From Candidatus Binataceae bacterium (lineage in GTDB: Bacteria > Desulfobacterota > Binatia > Binatales > Binataceae), in contig JADMIL010000023.1 of assembly GCA_015478645.1 (NCBI GenBank), positions 1 through 43,240 on the forward strand: a stretch of DNA of 43,240 nt. The letters run 5' to 3'. How positions within the stretch are numbered: the first letter of the stretch is position 1; each line of letters starts with the position of its first letter. The notes under the pieces are model-generated. The model saw nothing but the letters and a program-made list of their open reading frames with translations. It searched no databases and was not told the origin of the DNA. This document shows positions 16,053 through 25,207 of the stretch, piece after piece. The position numbers and the translations under genes were made by a program.

Positions 16053-16604
16053 ATGTCGCGAATCGGCAGATTACCGGTAGTGCTGGAGAAGGGCGTCAAG
16101 GCGACGCTTGCGGACGGCCAACTCAAGCTCGAAGGGCCTAAGGGCAAGCTCGAAATCCGGGTTCATCCGGGCTTCAAGCTCGAATTGAGCGAAGGGCAGA
16201 TCCTGGTGACGCGGCCCGGCGACAGCAAGGACGAGCGCAGCGTGCACGGCCTGATGCGCAAGCTGGTGGCCAACATGGCCGAAGGCGTGGGCAAGGGCTT
16301 TACCCGGGTGCTCGAGATCAACGGGGTCGGCTATCGCGCGGAGGCCAAGGGCACGCAGATTAACCTGTCGCTGGGCTACTCGCATCCGATTGTCTACCAG
16401 TTGCCGCCGGGGGTGACGGCCAAGGTCGATCGGCAGGTGCTGGTGACGCTGGAGAGTGCCGACCGGCAACTGCTCGGTTCGGTGGCGGCGGAAATCCGCA
16501 GCCTCCGGCCGCCCGAGCCGTACAAGGGCAAGGGCATCAAGTATCAGACCGAGAAGATTCGGCGCAAAGCGGGCAAGGCGGCGGCCGGTTCGAGTTCGAG
16601 TTGA
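16053..16604 (+). CDS. rplF: 50S ribosomal protein L6
   Basis: 50S protein near the factor-binding site; 183 aa. MSRIGRLPVVLEKGV start, two repeated alpha/beta domains, and the RPPEPYKGKGIKYQTEKIRRKAGKA-type signature near the C-terminus. The 82-base spacer to rplR shows nothing notable. Confidence 0.97.
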   Translation: MSRIGRLPVVLEKGVKATLADGQLKLEGPKGKLEIRVHPGFKLELSEGQILVTRPGDSKDERSVHGLMRKLVANMAEGVGKGFTRVLEINGVGYRAEAKGTQINLSLGYSHPIVYQLPPGVTAKVDRQVLVTLESADRQLLGSVAAEIRSLRPPEPYKGKGIKYQTEKIRRKAGKAAAGSSSS

Positions 16605-16686
16605 TTGAGAGGTGCGCGGGCCGAGCGAAGCCGCGCACGCGCGATAACGTTGGGAGAGCGACGCCCGGGGCAGTGGCCGGGCTGGA

Positions 16687-17055
16687 ATGAATATGGCTTT
16701 GCAGCGATCAGAAAAACGCCATCTGCGCCAGGGACGGGTGCGCACCAAGGTGATCGGGACGGACCAGCGGCCGCGGCTGTCGGTCTACCGCTCACTGCAT
16801 CATATCTACGTCCAGGTGATTTCGGATCAATCGGGGCGCACGCTGGTCTCGGCGTCGACCGCGGTCAAGGAGTTGCGCGAGGGCTTGAAGAGCCAGCGCA
16901 GCGTGGCGGCGGCCAAGATGGTCGGGAAGGCGATCGCGGATCGCTGCCGCGAGCGCGGTATCGCCAACGTGGTCTTCGACCGCAATGGCTTCCTCTATCA
17001 CGGACGGGTGCGGGCGCTGGCGGAAGCGGCGCGCGAAGCGGGGCTCAAGTTTTAG
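16687..17055 (+). CDS. rplR: 50S ribosomal protein L18
   Basis: Binds 5S rRNA with L5; 122 aa, usual length. [20 protein letters not shown] and the C-terminal [26 protein letters not shown]-type signature identify it. The 3' end and stop codon are included in a 17-base tandem duplication that continues into the spacer. Confidence 0.97.
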   Translation: MNMALQRSEKRHLRQGRVRTKVIGTDQRPRLSVYRSLHHIYVQVISDQSGRTLVSASTAVKELREGLKSQRSVAAAKMVGKAIADRCRERGIANVVFDRNGFLYHGRVRALAEAAREAGLKF

Positions 17056-17079
17056 GGCGCGGCAAGTTTTAGGGCGCGG
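17046..17079 (+). repeat. 17-bp perfect tandem duplication covering the rplR stop
   Basis: CAAGTTTTAGGGCGCGG occurs at 17046-17062 and 17063-17079; the first copy contains the last codons and TAG of rplR, the second is non-coding. A further short repeat, GGCTAAGCCG, lies at 17139-17148 and 17153-17162 in the same spacer. Confidence 0.95.
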
Positions 17080-17183
17080 GACGATTCGCGCAAGCGATCG
17101 ACGCGGCGGGATGCAAGCGGCCGCGCGGCGGCAGTATCGGCTAAGCCGTATTGGCTAAGCCGCAGTGGTATAGAAGGTAAATC

Positions 17184-17684
17184 GTGACTCAACGGATCGA
17201 CCCGCAAGGACTGGATATCAAAGAGAAAGTGGTCCACATCAATCGTGTGGCCAAGGTCGTCAAGGGCGGCCGGCGCTTCAGTTTCTCGGCGCTGGTGGTG
17301 GCCGGCGACCATAACGGACTGGTCGGCTTCGGGCTGGGCAAGGCCAAGGAAGTCCCCGAGGCGATTCGCAAGGGCGTCGATCAAGCCAAGAAGAGCCTGA
17401 TCCGGGTGCCGATCAAGGACGGCACGATACCGCATCAGGTACTCGGCCATTTCGGCGCCGGCAAGGTGGTGTTGCGGCCGGCCGCCGAAGGCACCGGCGT
17501 AATCGCGGCGGGCGGCGTGCGCGCGGTGGTCGAGCTGGCCGGGATCCGCAATATCCTGACCAAGCGGCTGGGCACCTCGAATCCGCATAACCTGGTCAAG
17601 GCGACGCTCGAGGCGCTGCTCGATTTGCGCAGTCCGGCCGATGTCGCGCGGCTGCGCGCGGTCGAAGTGCCGCCAGCCGCGTAG
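17184..17684 (+). CDS. rpsE: 30S ribosomal protein S5
   Basis: Decoding-fidelity protein at the mRNA entry; 166 aa from the GTG at 17184 ([22 protein letters not shown]), with GAAGG upstream. The double-stranded-RNA-binding-like domain [15 protein letters not shown] and the C-terminal [22 protein letters not shown] signature are present. Confidence 0.97.
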   Translation: MTQRIDPQGLDIKEKVVHINRVAKVVKGGRRFSFSALVVAGDHNGLVGFGLGKAKEVPEAIRKGVDQAKKSLIRVPIKDGTIPHQVLGHFGAGKVVLRPAAEGTGVIAAGGVRAVVELAGIRNILTKRLGTSNPHNLVKATLEALLDLRSPADVARLRAVEVPPAA

Positions 17685-17718
17685 GCTGCGCGGAGTAGAA
17701 TTGCCGCGGAGAATCAAG

Positions 17719-17919
17719 ATGGCCGAGACAATTGAAGTGAAGTTGGTGCGCAGCCCGATTGGCACCAAGGTGCGCGTGCGGGAAACCCTCAAGGGCCTGG
17801 GACTGCGGAAGGTTGGCAGTACCAGCGTCCTCAAGAGTTCGCCCGAAGTGCTCGGGATGCTGCGGCGCGTGATGCATCTGGTGGACGAAGTACCTCAAGC
17901 CCAAGCGGCGAAGAAATAG
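17719..17919 (+). CDS. rpmD: 50S ribosomal protein L30
   Basis: Small 50S protein, 66 aa. The ATG at 17719 (MAETIEVKLVRSPIG) is the right start; the frame is open further upstream only through overlap with rpsE. The VRETLKGLGLRKVGSTSVLK and GMLRRVMHLV segments are diagnostic. An Ala/Gln/Lys tail extends the C-terminus slightly. Confidence 0.97.
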   Translation: MAETIEVKLVRSPIGTKVRVRETLKGLGLRKVGSTSVLKSSPEVLGMLRRVMHLVDEVPQAQAAKK

Positions 17920-17935
17920 GCGGGCGGACCTGACC

Positions 17936-18394
17936 ATGAAATTAAAGGATCTCAAGCCGGCGGCCGGCTCGACCCATCGCAAGAAGCGGATCGGCCGCGG
18001 CATCGGCTCAGGGCATGGCAAGACCGCCGGCCGCGGGCATAAGGGACGCGGCTCGCGTTCGGGCGGCAATACGCCGGCGCGCTATGAGGGCGGCCAGATG
18101 CCGCTGTCGCGGCGGATTCCGAAGCGCGGCTTTCGCCGCCTGCAGAAGAGCGAGACGGCGCGCGAGCAGTTCGCGGCGGTCAACCTGGGGCGGCTCGGCA
18201 CGTTCGGCGCGGGCGCGATGATCGATCCGGCGGTGCTCGCGGATCGCGGAATTGTGCGCGCGGGCAAAAAGATCAAAGTGCTGGGCGGGGGCGATTTCAA
18301 CCTGAAAATGACCGTGCGGGCGCACGCCTTTTCCGACAGCGCGCGGGCCAAGATCGCGGCCGCGGGCGGCGTCGCCGAACTGATCGAGGGCTGA
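17936..18394 (+). CDS. rplO: 50S ribosomal protein L15
   Basis: Late assembly protein of the 50S subunit; 152 aa. The basic Gly-rich N-terminal arm (RKKRIGRGIGSGHGKTAGRG) and the GGQMPLSRRIPKRGF motif identify it. Ten bases separate it from secY, as in most spc operons. Confidence 0.97.
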   Translation: MKLKDLKPAAGSTHRKKRIGRGIGSGHGKTAGRGHKGRGSRSGGNTPARYEGGQMPLSRRIPKRGFRRLQKSETAREQFAAVNLGRLGTFGAGAMIDPAVLADRGIVRAGKKIKVLGGGDFNLKMTVRAHAFSDSARAKIAAAGGVAELIEG

Positions 18395-18404
18395 ACGGAA
18401 CTCG

Positions 18405-19715
18405 ATGCTTGACGGGTTTTCAAACGCCTCGCGTATCCCGGAGCTGCGCCGCCGGCTGTTATTCACGGCCGCGATGCTGGTGGTCTACCGGGTGGGCGTC
18501 GCGGTGCCGACGCCGGGGATCGACGGGCAGGCGCTGGCGTCGTTTTTCGACGCGGCGTCGAGCACGTTGTTCGGCTGGGTCAACCTGTTCTCAGGTGGCG
18601 CGCTCGAGCGCTTTTCGGTCTTCGCACTCGGCATCATGCCGTATATCTCGGTCGCGATTATTCTCGACCTGATGAAGATTGGCTGGCCCTACCTGGATGA
18701 GTTGTACAAAGAGGGCGAGGCCGGGCGGCGCAAGATCAGCCAATATACGCGCTACGGCACGGTCGGGCTGGCGTTAATTCAGGGCACGATGATCGCGTTT
18801 TCGCTCGAGCGGATCCAGGCGCCAGGCGGCGGCACAGTGGTCTACCATCCGGGACTCGGCTTTATCGCGATGACCGTGATTACGGTGACCGCCGGTACGA
18901 TGTTCGTGATGTGGATTGGCGAGCAGATTACCGAGCGCGGCGTCGGCAACGGGATCTCGCTGATTATAATGGCCGGGATTATCGCGCGCCTGCCAAGTGC
19001 GCTGGGCACGACCGCCCAGTTCGTGCGCGAAGGCGAGATGAGCATCTTCTTGCTGCTGTTCATCCTGGCGGTGGCGCTCGGCGTGGTCGCGGTGGTGGTC
19101 TTTGTTGAAAGCGGGCAGCGGCGGATCCCGGTGCAATACGCGCGGCGAGTGGTCGGCCGCAAGGTCTATGGCGGGCAGAGTTCGCATCTGCCGCTGAAGG
19201 TGAATACCTCGGGGGTTATCCCGCCGATCTTCGCTTCGTCGATCCTGGTGTTCCCGGCGACGCTGGCGACCTTTGTGCCCTCGATGAAGTGGATGTCGGC
19301 GTATGTAACGCCGGGCGGACTTGTATATAATGTCGTTTACGTAGCCCTGATTGTCTTCTTCTGCTACTTTTACACGGCGGTTACCTTCAACCCCGTCGAC
19401 GTGGCCGACAATCTCAAGAAGTACGGCGGATTTATTCCGGGGATCAGGCCAGGGCGGCCGACGGCGGATTATATCGATCGGGTACTGTCGCGGATCACGC
19501 TGGGCGGCGCGATCTACGTGAGTGCCGTATGTGTGCTGCCGACGATTCTGATTCAGCGCTTCAACGTGCCATTTTACTTCGGCGGCACCGCTTTGCTGAT
19601 CGTGGTCGGTGTCGCGCTGGATACGGTGGCGCAAATCGAAACCCATCTGCTCTCGCGCAATTACGAAGCGTTTATGGGGCGCAAGGGCGGCAGCCGCGGC
19701 GGACGGCGAAATTGA
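18405..19715 (+). CDS. secY: Preprotein translocase channel subunit SecY
   Basis: Inner-membrane protein-conducting channel, 436 aa with ten predicted transmembrane segments. The start IPELRRRLLFTAAMLVVYRVGVAVPTPGID, the plug-region FNLFSGGAL-like sequence (VNLFSGGALERFS), the IGEQITERGVGNGIS motif and the FNP-VDVADNLKKYGGFIPGIRPG cytosolic loop are conserved. The C-terminus is Gly/Arg-rich. Located between rplO and adk as usual. Confidence 0.98.
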   Translation: MLDGFSNASRIPELRRRLLFTAAMLVVYRVGVAVPTPGIDGQALASFFDAASSTLFGWVNLFSGGALERFSVFALGIMPYISVAIILDLMKIGWPYLDELYKEGEAGRRKISQYTRYGTVGLALIQGTMIAFSLERIQAPGGGTVVYHPGLGFIAMTVITVTAGTMFVMWIGEQITERGVGNGISLIIMAGIIARLPSALGTTAQFVREGEMSIFLLLFILAVALGVVAVVVFVESGQRRIPVQYARRVVGRKVYGGQSSHLPLKVNTSGVIPPIFASSILVFPATLATFVPSMKWMSAYVTPGGLVYNVVYVALIVFFCYFYTAVTFNPVDVADNLKKYGGFIPGIRPGRPTADYIDRVLSRITLGGAIYVSAVCVLPTILIQRFNVPFYFGGTALLIVVGVALDTVAQIETHLLSRNYEAFMGRKGGSRGGRRN

Positions 19716-19740
19716 GGCGCGGATGAACATGAGGCGCGGA
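19713..19740 (+). repeat. 11-bp direct repeat at the secY-adk junction
   Basis: TGAGGCGCGGA occurs at 19713-19723 (its first three bases are the secY stop) and again at 19730-19740, period 17 bases. Confidence 0.85.
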
Positions 19741-19749
19741 GCTTAACCG

Positions 19750-20463
19750 GTGCGGCTGGTAATGTTGGGTCCTCCGGGGGCGGGTAAAGGAACCCAGGCG
19801 CGGCTGCTGGAGGCGCGGCTCAACTCACCGCAGGTGGCCAGCGGTGATTTGCTGCGCGAGGCGGTGCGCAAGCGCACGGCGCTCGGGATCGAGGCCAAGG
19901 ATTACATGGATCGGGGCGTGCTGGTGCCCGACGAATTGGTGCTGAAGCTGATTAATGAGCGTTTGAGCCAGGCCGATGCGCATGGCGGATTTATCCTCGA
20001 CGGGTTTCCGCGCACGGTGGAGCAGGCCGAGACGCTGGCGAGGATGCTCGAGAAGCGCGGCGAGACGCTGGACAAGGCGGTCGCGATAATCGTGCCCGAC
20101 GAAGAGATCATCAAGCGGATCTCGGGACGGCGCACCTGTCGCAGTTGTGGCGCGATGTACCATATGATTTACGATCCGCCGCGCAATATGAATCTGTGCA
20201 ACTCGTGCAATGGCGAGCTGTATCAGCGCGATGACGACGCCGAAGATACGGTGCGGATGCGGCTCGAGGTCTATGCCGCGTCGACCCGCCCGTTGCTCGA
20301 GCATTACGAGCGGCTGAACCTGCTGGCGCTGATCGAGGGAATTGGCCGGCCCGAGGAGATCGAGGGGCGGATTCTGGTGGCGCTCGGCCGCTTGCCGGCC
20401 GGGGACGGAACCTCGAACGCGGCCGGAGCGCGGAGTAAGACCGGAGCACAAAGCAAAAATTGA
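19750..20463 (+). CDS. adk: Adenylate kinase, zinc-LID type
   Basis: Interconverts ATP + AMP and 2 ADP in the cytoplasm; 237 aa from a GTG start (MRLVMLGPPGAGKGTQ). P-loop GPPGAGKG at 7-14; DGFPRT at 84-89; the LID carries C130, C133, C150 and C153, the structural zinc site of long-form enzymes. A short Ala/Gly/Ser/Lys tail follows the last helix. The stop overlaps the map start (TTGA). Confidence 0.96.
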   Translation: MRLVMLGPPGAGKGTQARLLEARLNSPQVASGDLLREAVRKRTALGIEAKDYMDRGVLVPDELVLKLINERLSQADAHGGFILDGFPRTVEQAETLARMLEKRGETLDKAVAIIVPDEEIIKRISGRRTCRSCGAMYHMIYDPPRNMNLCNSCNGELYQRDDDAEDTVRMRLEVYAASTRPLLEHYERLNLLALIEGIGRPEEIEGRILVALGRLPAGDGTSNAAGARSKTGAQSKN

Positions 20464-21233
20464 TCACGCTGAAAAACTCCGCCGAGATTGCCGTGATGCG
20501 CGCGGCGAGCCGGATCGTCGCCGAGGTGCTCGAGGAGCTGGTCGCGGCGGCGCGGCCCGGCGTATCGACGCTCGAACTCGATCGGCTGGCGGAAGAGTTG
20601 ACGTTGAAGAAGGGCGCGCGGCCGGCGTTCAAGGGCTATCGGCCGGGCGAGGTCGAGTATCGCCACAGCCTGTGCGTATCGATTAACGAAGAGATCGTGC
20701 ATGGGATTCCGAAGGCCGGGCGCAAACTCAAGCCGGGCGACATCGTCGGGCTGGATTTCGGCGTGGTGTACCAGGGCTTTTACGGCGATGCGGCGCGGAC
20801 GGTGGCGATCGGCAAAGTGACGGAGGGCGCGGTGCGCCTGATGCAGGTGACGCGGGCGGCGCTCTATGCGGGAATCGAGCGCGCGGTGGTGGGCAATCGG
20901 ATCAGCGATATTGCGCGCGCGGTGCAGCATACGGCGGAGGCGGCGGGATTTTCGGTGGTGACCGATTTCGCCGGCCACGGAATCGGCCGCAAGCTGCACG
21001 AGGATCCCCAGGTGCCGAACTATTTTCTGCCCGGGATGCCGAATCCGCGCCTGCAGGAAGGCATGGTCCTGGCGATTGAACCGATGATTAACGAGGGCAC
21101 TGCGGAGCTGGAGATTCTCGCTGATGGATGGACGGCGGTGACCGCCGATGGCAAACTGTCGGCCCATTTCGAGCATTCGATAGCGATTACCGCTTCCGGG
21201 CCTGAGATTCTGAGCGAGTTGGCCAATGCCTAA
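20460..21233 (+). CDS. map: Methionine aminopeptidase, type I
   Basis: Removes the initiator methionine from nascent proteins; 257 aa. The start is a TTG at 20460 that overlaps the adk stop by four bases, giving [17 protein letters not shown]. The five metal ligands are all present: D99 (GLDFGV), D110 (YGDAAR), H173 (GHGIG), E207 (IEPMI) and E238 (EHSI), with H81 in VHGIP. Overlaps infA by eight bases. Confidence 0.96.
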   Translation: MITLKNSAEIAVMRAASRIVAEVLEELVAAARPGVSTLELDRLAEELTLKKGARPAFKGYRPGEVEYRHSLCVSINEEIVHGIPKAGRKLKPGDIVGLDFGVVYQGFYGDAARTVAIGKVTEGAVRLMQVTRAALYAGIERAVVGNRISDIARAVQHTAEAAGFSVVTDFAGHGIGRKLHEDPQVPNYFLPGMPNPRLQEGMVLAIEPMINEGTAELEILADGWTAVTADGKLSAHFEHSIAITASGPEILSELANA

Positions 21234-21444
21234 GGGTGACGCGATAGAAGTCAGCGGGACGGTGCTCGAGGCGCTGCCCAACGCGGTGTTCCGCGTGACG
21301 CTGGACAACGGGCATCGGGTGCTGGCGCATATCTCGGGCAAGATGCGGATGCATTACATTAAGATTCTCCCAGGCGACAAGGTCACGGTGGAGCTGTCGC
21401 CGTACGATCTGACTCGCGGACGGATCACTTATCGGATGCGCTAG
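21226..21444 (+). CDS. infA: Translation initiation factor IF-1
   Basis: OB-fold A-site-binding initiation factor, 72 aa, usual length. [31 protein letters not shown]-type sequence and the [19 protein letters not shown] end are diagnostic. Starts inside the end of map; a 136-base spacer follows before rpmJ. Confidence 0.97.
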   Translation: MPKGDAIEVSGTVLEALPNAVFRVTLDNGHRVLAHISGKMRMHYIKILPGDKVTVELSPYDLTRGRITYRMR

Positions 21445-21580
21445 CGGGCGCGCCGGGGTGCGCTTGGTGCGCCGCGGGGAAATCGGCGCGGACGTGAGCG
21501 ACGACGATAGCGCCATTTGACAACAAGGCCTGGGGCAAGCAGGGCCATCTGAAAAAGATTGTTCGGGACGGACTGGTAAA

Positions 21581-21694
21581 ATGAAAGTTCGGGCGTCGGT
21601 CAAAAAAATTTGCAAGAACTGTAAAGTGGTGCGCCGCCAGGGCGTGATCCGGATCCTGTGCGCCAATCCGCGCCATAAGCAGCGCCAGGGATAG
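21581..21694 (+). CDS. rpmJ: 50S ribosomal protein L36, zinc-binding type
   Basis: The smallest ribosomal protein, 37 aa, in its usual place between infA and rps[21 protein letters not shown] start; zinc ligands C11, C14, C27 and H32 are all present (C+ type). It is too short to be found by a length-limited gene search. Confidence 0.96.
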   Translation: MKVRASVKKICKNCKVVRRQGVIRILCANPRHKQRQG

Positions 21695-21776
21695 GGCGCG
21701 CGCGGGCGATAGCGACGATGAGCAAGATTATGGATAACGCCGCGGACAAGGGCGTCAAGAGCACAAGGAGCGATCG

Positions 21777-22157
21777 ATGGCACGCGTAGCCGGAGTCGAA
21801 CTGCCGCGCAACAAGCGGATTGAGATTGCGCTGACTTACATCTACGGAATTGGGCGGACGTCGGCGGTCAATATTCTGAAGCAGGCGAGCGTCGATCCGA
21901 TGCGCAAGACCGACGACCTGACGGCCGACGAGCAGGTGCGGATCCGGCAGACGATCGACGCGGACTACAAGGTCGAGGGCGACCTGCGGCGCGAGTTCCA
22001 GCAGGCGATCAAGCGCCTGATGGATCTGGGCTGCTATCGCGGCATACGGCATCGCCGGGGCTTGCCGGTGCGCGGCCAGCGGACGCATACCAATGCCCGC
22101 ACGCGCAAGGGTCCGCGCAAACTGGTCGCGGGCAAGAAGCAGGCGCCGCCGAAGTAA
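21777..22157 (+). CDS. rpsM: 30S ribosomal protein S13
   Basis: Head protein forming intersubunit bridges and touching the P-site tRNA; 126 aa. [26 protein letters not shown] start, helix-two-turn-helix core, and the [22 protein letters not shown] signature. AAGGAG precedes the ATG. A 143-base spacer without a gene precedes rpsK. Confidence 0.97.
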   Translation: MARVAGVELPRNKRIEIALTYIYGIGRTSAVNILKQASVDPMRKTDDLTADEQVRIRQTIDADYKVEGDLRREFQQAIKRLMDLGCYRGIRHRRGLPVRGQRTHTNARTRKGPRKLVAGKKQAPPK

Positions 22158-22300
22158 AGAGTGCGAGAGTAAACGGCGCGAGAGTTATCGGATCAACATT
22201 GAATCGTGTCGGGCGCGGGAAGTGGCGCGAGCGATTCGCGGCGCGGGAAAGAAATTTTCCGAGCGCTGGAACAAGCTACGCAGACAGGCATTAGAGGCTG

Positions 22301-22768
22301 ATGGCAGAAGAGACCAAGGAAACCAAAGCGGCGCCGCCCAAGGCCGCGGCCGCCGCGGGCGGAGCACCGGCGGCGGGAGCGGCACCGGCTGCCGCGCCGC
22401 GCAAGCGGCGCACGCGCCGATCGGTGCCCGAGGGCATCGCGCACGTGCATGCGACTTTCAACAACACGATCGTGACGATCACCGATCAGCAGGGGCTGGT
22501 GGTCGCGTGGTCGAGCGCCGGTTCGGTGGGCTTCAAGGGCTCGCGCAAGGGGACGCCGTTTGCCGCGCAGATGGCGGCCGAGGCGGCTGCGCGCAAGGTC
22601 TCGGAGTTCGGGATGCGCGCGGTGGTGGTGCATGTCAAGGGGCCGGGCGGCGGACGCGAGTCGGCGGTGCGCGCGCTGCAGGCGACCGGGCTCAACGTAA
22701 TATCGATCAAGGACGCGACGCCGATTCCGCATAACGGATGCCGTCCGCCGAAGAAGCGCCGGGTCTGA
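22301..22768 (+). CDS. rpsK: 30S ribosomal protein S11
   Basis: Platform protein near the mRNA exit; 155 aa against the usual ~129. The excess is an N-terminal low-complexity Ala/Pro/Lys/Glu extension (residues 1-33) ending in the basic [12 protein letters not shown]. The core has [29 protein letters not shown] and the C-terminal [10 protein letters not shown]. Confidence 0.96.
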   Translation: MAEETKETKAAPPKAAAAAGGAPAAGAAPAAAPRKRRTRRSVPEGIAHVHATFNNTIVTITDQQGLVVAWSSAGSVGFKGSRKGTPFAAQMAAEAAARKVSEFGMRAVVVHVKGPGGGRESAVRALQATGLNVISIKDATPIPHNGCRPPKKRRV

Positions 22769-22792
22769 TCCGGGCGTCAGCAGAGGAATACG

Positions 22793-23419
22793 GTGGCAAG
22801 AAATCTTGGTCCAGTATGCCGGATGTGCCGGCGCGAGGGGCTCAAACTCTTTTTGAAGGGCGAGCGCTGCTACAGCGACAAGTGCGCGATCGAGCGGCGC
22901 AACTATCCGCCCGGAGCGCACGGCCAGGCGCGCACGCGCTTTTCGGAGTTCGCGATCCGCCTGCGCGAAAAGCAGAAGGTCAAGCGCATCTACGGGATGC
23001 TCGAGAAGCAGTTCGCGCATTACTTCGAGATGGCCGAGCGCATGCCGGGCATCACGGGTGAGAATCTGCTGGTGCTGCTCGAGCGGCGGCTCGACAACGT
23101 GGTCTACCGGCTGGGCTTTGCGAGTTCGCTGGCGCAGGCGCGCCAGTTGGTGCGCCACGGCCATTTCGAGGTGGCCGGCAAGGTCGTGACGATTCCGTCG
23201 TACCTGCTCGAAGTGAACCAGGTGGTGAGCATCAACGAGAAGAGCCGGACCAAGAAGGTGATCGTCGAAGCGATCGAACTGGCGCAGCGCCGGGGCGTGC
23301 CGCCGTGGATGACGCTCGAGCGCGAGCAGTTTCGCGGGGCGCTGCGATCGTTGCCGGCGCGCGGTGATCTGACGATGCCGGTGAGCGAGAAGCTCATCGT
23401 GGAGCATTACTCGCGTTAG
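22793..23419 (+). CDS. rpsD: 30S ribosomal protein S4, zinc-binding type
   Basis: Primary 16S rRNA-binding protein; in E. coli it represses the alpha operon. 208 aa from a GTG start ([13 protein letters not shown]). The N-terminal domain has C9, C12, C26 and C31, the C+ zinc form. The S4 RNA-binding domain [21 protein letters not shown] lies near residue 97. Followed by rpoA after 62 bases. Confidence 0.97.
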   Translation: MARNLGPVCRMCRREGLKLFLKGERCYSDKCAIERRNYPPGAHGQARTRFSEFAIRLREKQKVKRIYGMLEKQFAHYFEMAERMPGITGENLLVLLERRLDNVVYRLGFASSLAQARQLVRHGHFEVAGKVVTIPSYLLEVNQVVSINEKSRTKKVIVEAIELAQRRGVPPWMTLEREQFRGALRSLPARGDLTMPVSEKLIVEHYSR

Positions 23420-23481
23420 GAGGCCGCCGCCCTGAAGCTTCGCGCACAAAGAAAAATTATCCGCGGTTAAAGAATACAATT

Positions 23482-24507
23482 ATGCAGAATGATTGGCGTG
23501 ACCTGATCAAACCCAAAGCGGTCGAGTTCGACGAAAAAGAAGTGAGCCCGACCTACGGGCGATTTTTCGCCGAGCCGCTGGAGCGGGGCTACGGTATCAC
23601 GATGGGCAACGCGCTGCGGCGCGTGCTGCTCTCGTCGCTGCCGGGTTACGCGATAACGGCGGTGCGGATCAAGGGCGTGCTGCACGAGTTCTCGACCATC
23701 CCGGGCGTCAAGGAAGACGTGACCGACATCGTGCTCAATCTCAAGGAGGTCCGCCTGCGGCTCCATGAGGGCGAGCAGATCACGGCGACGCTCAAGGCCA
23801 AGGGCGAGGCGGTGGTCGCGGCCAAGGATATCACCGGCGGTCCGAGCCTGGAGATCCTGACGCCCGAGCGCCATATCGCGACGCTCGACAAGGGCGCCGA
23901 CCTCGACATGGAGCTGGTCATCAAGCGCGGCCGCGGCTACGTGCCGGGCGAGCGGACCGAGGACGAGGAGCCGATCGGCACGATTCGGCTCGACGCGATC
24001 TTCGCGCCGATCAAGAAGGTCAATTTCCTGGTGACCAACGCGCGCGTGGGCCAGCGTACCGACTACGATCGGCTGGCGCTGGAAATCTGGACCGACGGAT
24101 CGATCTCGCCGCGCGATGCGCTGACCTATGCGTCGCGGGTGATGCGCGACCAGATGTCTATTTTCGCGGGGGTCGAGGAAGAGGCCGAAGCGCCGGCGGC
24201 GGGCGAGCGCACCGAGGTCCGGCCGGCGTTTAACGAGTACCTCTACCGGCCGGTCGAAGGGCTGCCGATTTCGGTGCGCGCCTTCAACGGCCTGCAGAAC
24301 GCGGATATCAAGTATATCGGCGAGCTGGTGCAGCGCACCGAGCAGGACATGCTGAAGATCAAGAACTTCGGCCGCAAGTCGCTCAACGAGATCAAAGAAG
24401 TGCTCACCGACATGGGGCTTTCGCTCGGGATGCGGCTGGAAAACCTGCCGTCGCGCAGCGAGCTCGACCGGATGTGGGAGGAGCAGGAGCGGCGCGAGTC
24501 GGCTTGA
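23482..24507 (+). CDS. rpoA: DNA-directed RNA polymerase alpha subunit
   Basis: Assembly platform of RNA polymerase; 341 aa. The N-terminal domain has [23 protein letters not shown]; the C-terminal domain (residues about 255-320) has [29 protein letters not shown] with its helix-hairpin-helix. It sits between rpsD and rplQ as in most alpha operons. Confidence 0.98.
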   Translation: MQNDWRDLIKPKAVEFDEKEVSPTYGRFFAEPLERGYGITMGNALRRVLLSSLPGYAITAVRIKGVLHEFSTIPGVKEDVTDIVLNLKEVRLRLHEGEQITATLKAKGEAVVAAKDITGGPSLEILTPERHIATLDKGADLDMELVIKRGRGYVPGERTEDEEPIGTIRLDAIFAPIKKVNFLVTNARVGQRTDYDRLALEIWTDGSISPRDALTYASRVMRDQMSIFAGVEEEAEAPAAGERTEVRPAFNEYLYRPVEGLPISVRAFNGLQNADIKYIGELVQRTEQDMLKIKNFGRKSLNEIKEVLTDMGLSLGMRLENLPSRSELDRMWEEQERRESA

Positions 24508-24532
24508 GCCGCCCGCACTGGGGAGTTTATCG

Positions 24533-24991
24533 ATGCGTCATCTTAATCAGGGCCGCAAGCTCAATCGGACTGCGTCCCATCGCAAGGCTCTGTTCCGCAA
24601 CCTGGTGCTGAGCCTGATCCGCCACGAACGGATTCGGACCACCGACGCCAAGGCCAAAGAGCTGCGGCGCTATGCCGACCGGATGGTCACGCTGGGCAAG
24701 CGCGGCGATTTGTCGGCGCGGCGGCTGGCGTTTGCCTTTATGCAATCGCGCGACGCGGTGAAGAAGCTGTTCGACGAAATCGCGCCGCGCTTCAAGGAGC
24801 GCGCCGGCGGCTACACGCGGGTGGTCAAATTCGGCGTGCGGCGCGGCGATGCGGCGCCGATCTCGATCGTCGAGTTTACCGGCACGGCCGAAAAGGCCGA
24901 CGCCAAAAAGCCGCGCAAGAAGAAGGCGGCGCGCCGCGACACGCCCACCGCGGAACCGACGCCGCGCCAGCGGCGGGCGGTTGCGGGCTGA
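24533..24991 (+). CDS. rplQ: 50S ribosomal protein L17
   Basis: 50S protein near the tunnel exit; 152 aa. [24 protein letters not shown] start and [20 protein letters not shown] segment. The core ends near residue 122 and a Lys/Arg/Pro-rich tail of about 30 residues follows. Last gene of the ribosomal cluster, closed by a strong terminator. Confidence 0.97.
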   Translation: MRHLNQGRKLNRTASHRKALFRNLVLSLIRHERIRTTDAKAKELRRYADRMVTLGKRGDLSARRLAFAFMQSRDAVKKLFDEIAPRFKERAGGYTRVVKFGVRRGDAAPISIVEFTGTAEKADAKKPRKKKAARRDTPTAEPTPRQRRAVAG

Positions 24992-25040
24992 TCGCCGACC
25001 GTACGATTGCAATAATCCGCGGCCGCCAGGCCGCGCCACG

Positions 25041-25076
25041 CGCGCTCCCGCACGATGCGGGAGCGCGTTTTTATTT
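25041..25076 (+). terminator. Rho-independent terminator of the alpha operon
   Basis: A perfect 12-bp stem (25041-25052 with 25056-25067) with a CGA loop is followed by TTTTTATTT. It closes the rpsJ-rplQ cluster. Confidence 0.92.
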
Positions 25077-25160
25077 GGCCGGATCGCTTGCCTGGTGCGG
25101 CGAATCGTGTTGCGCGCGAAGCCCACGGCGATCGATTTATCGCGCAGGCTGACCGGCCAG

Positions 25161-25189
25161 TTCTGACGCGGGTGGCGGTCTGGTAGAAT
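25161..25189 (+). promoter_or_regulatory. Possible promoter of tldD-pmbA
   Basis: A -10-like TAGAAT (25184-25189) lies 17 bases after a TTCTGA (25161-25166), or 16 after TCTGAC, upstream of tldD and after the alpha-operon terminator. The -35 match is weak. Confidence 0.35.
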
Positions 25190-25207
25190 ACGACGCAAGG
25201 ACGGGTG

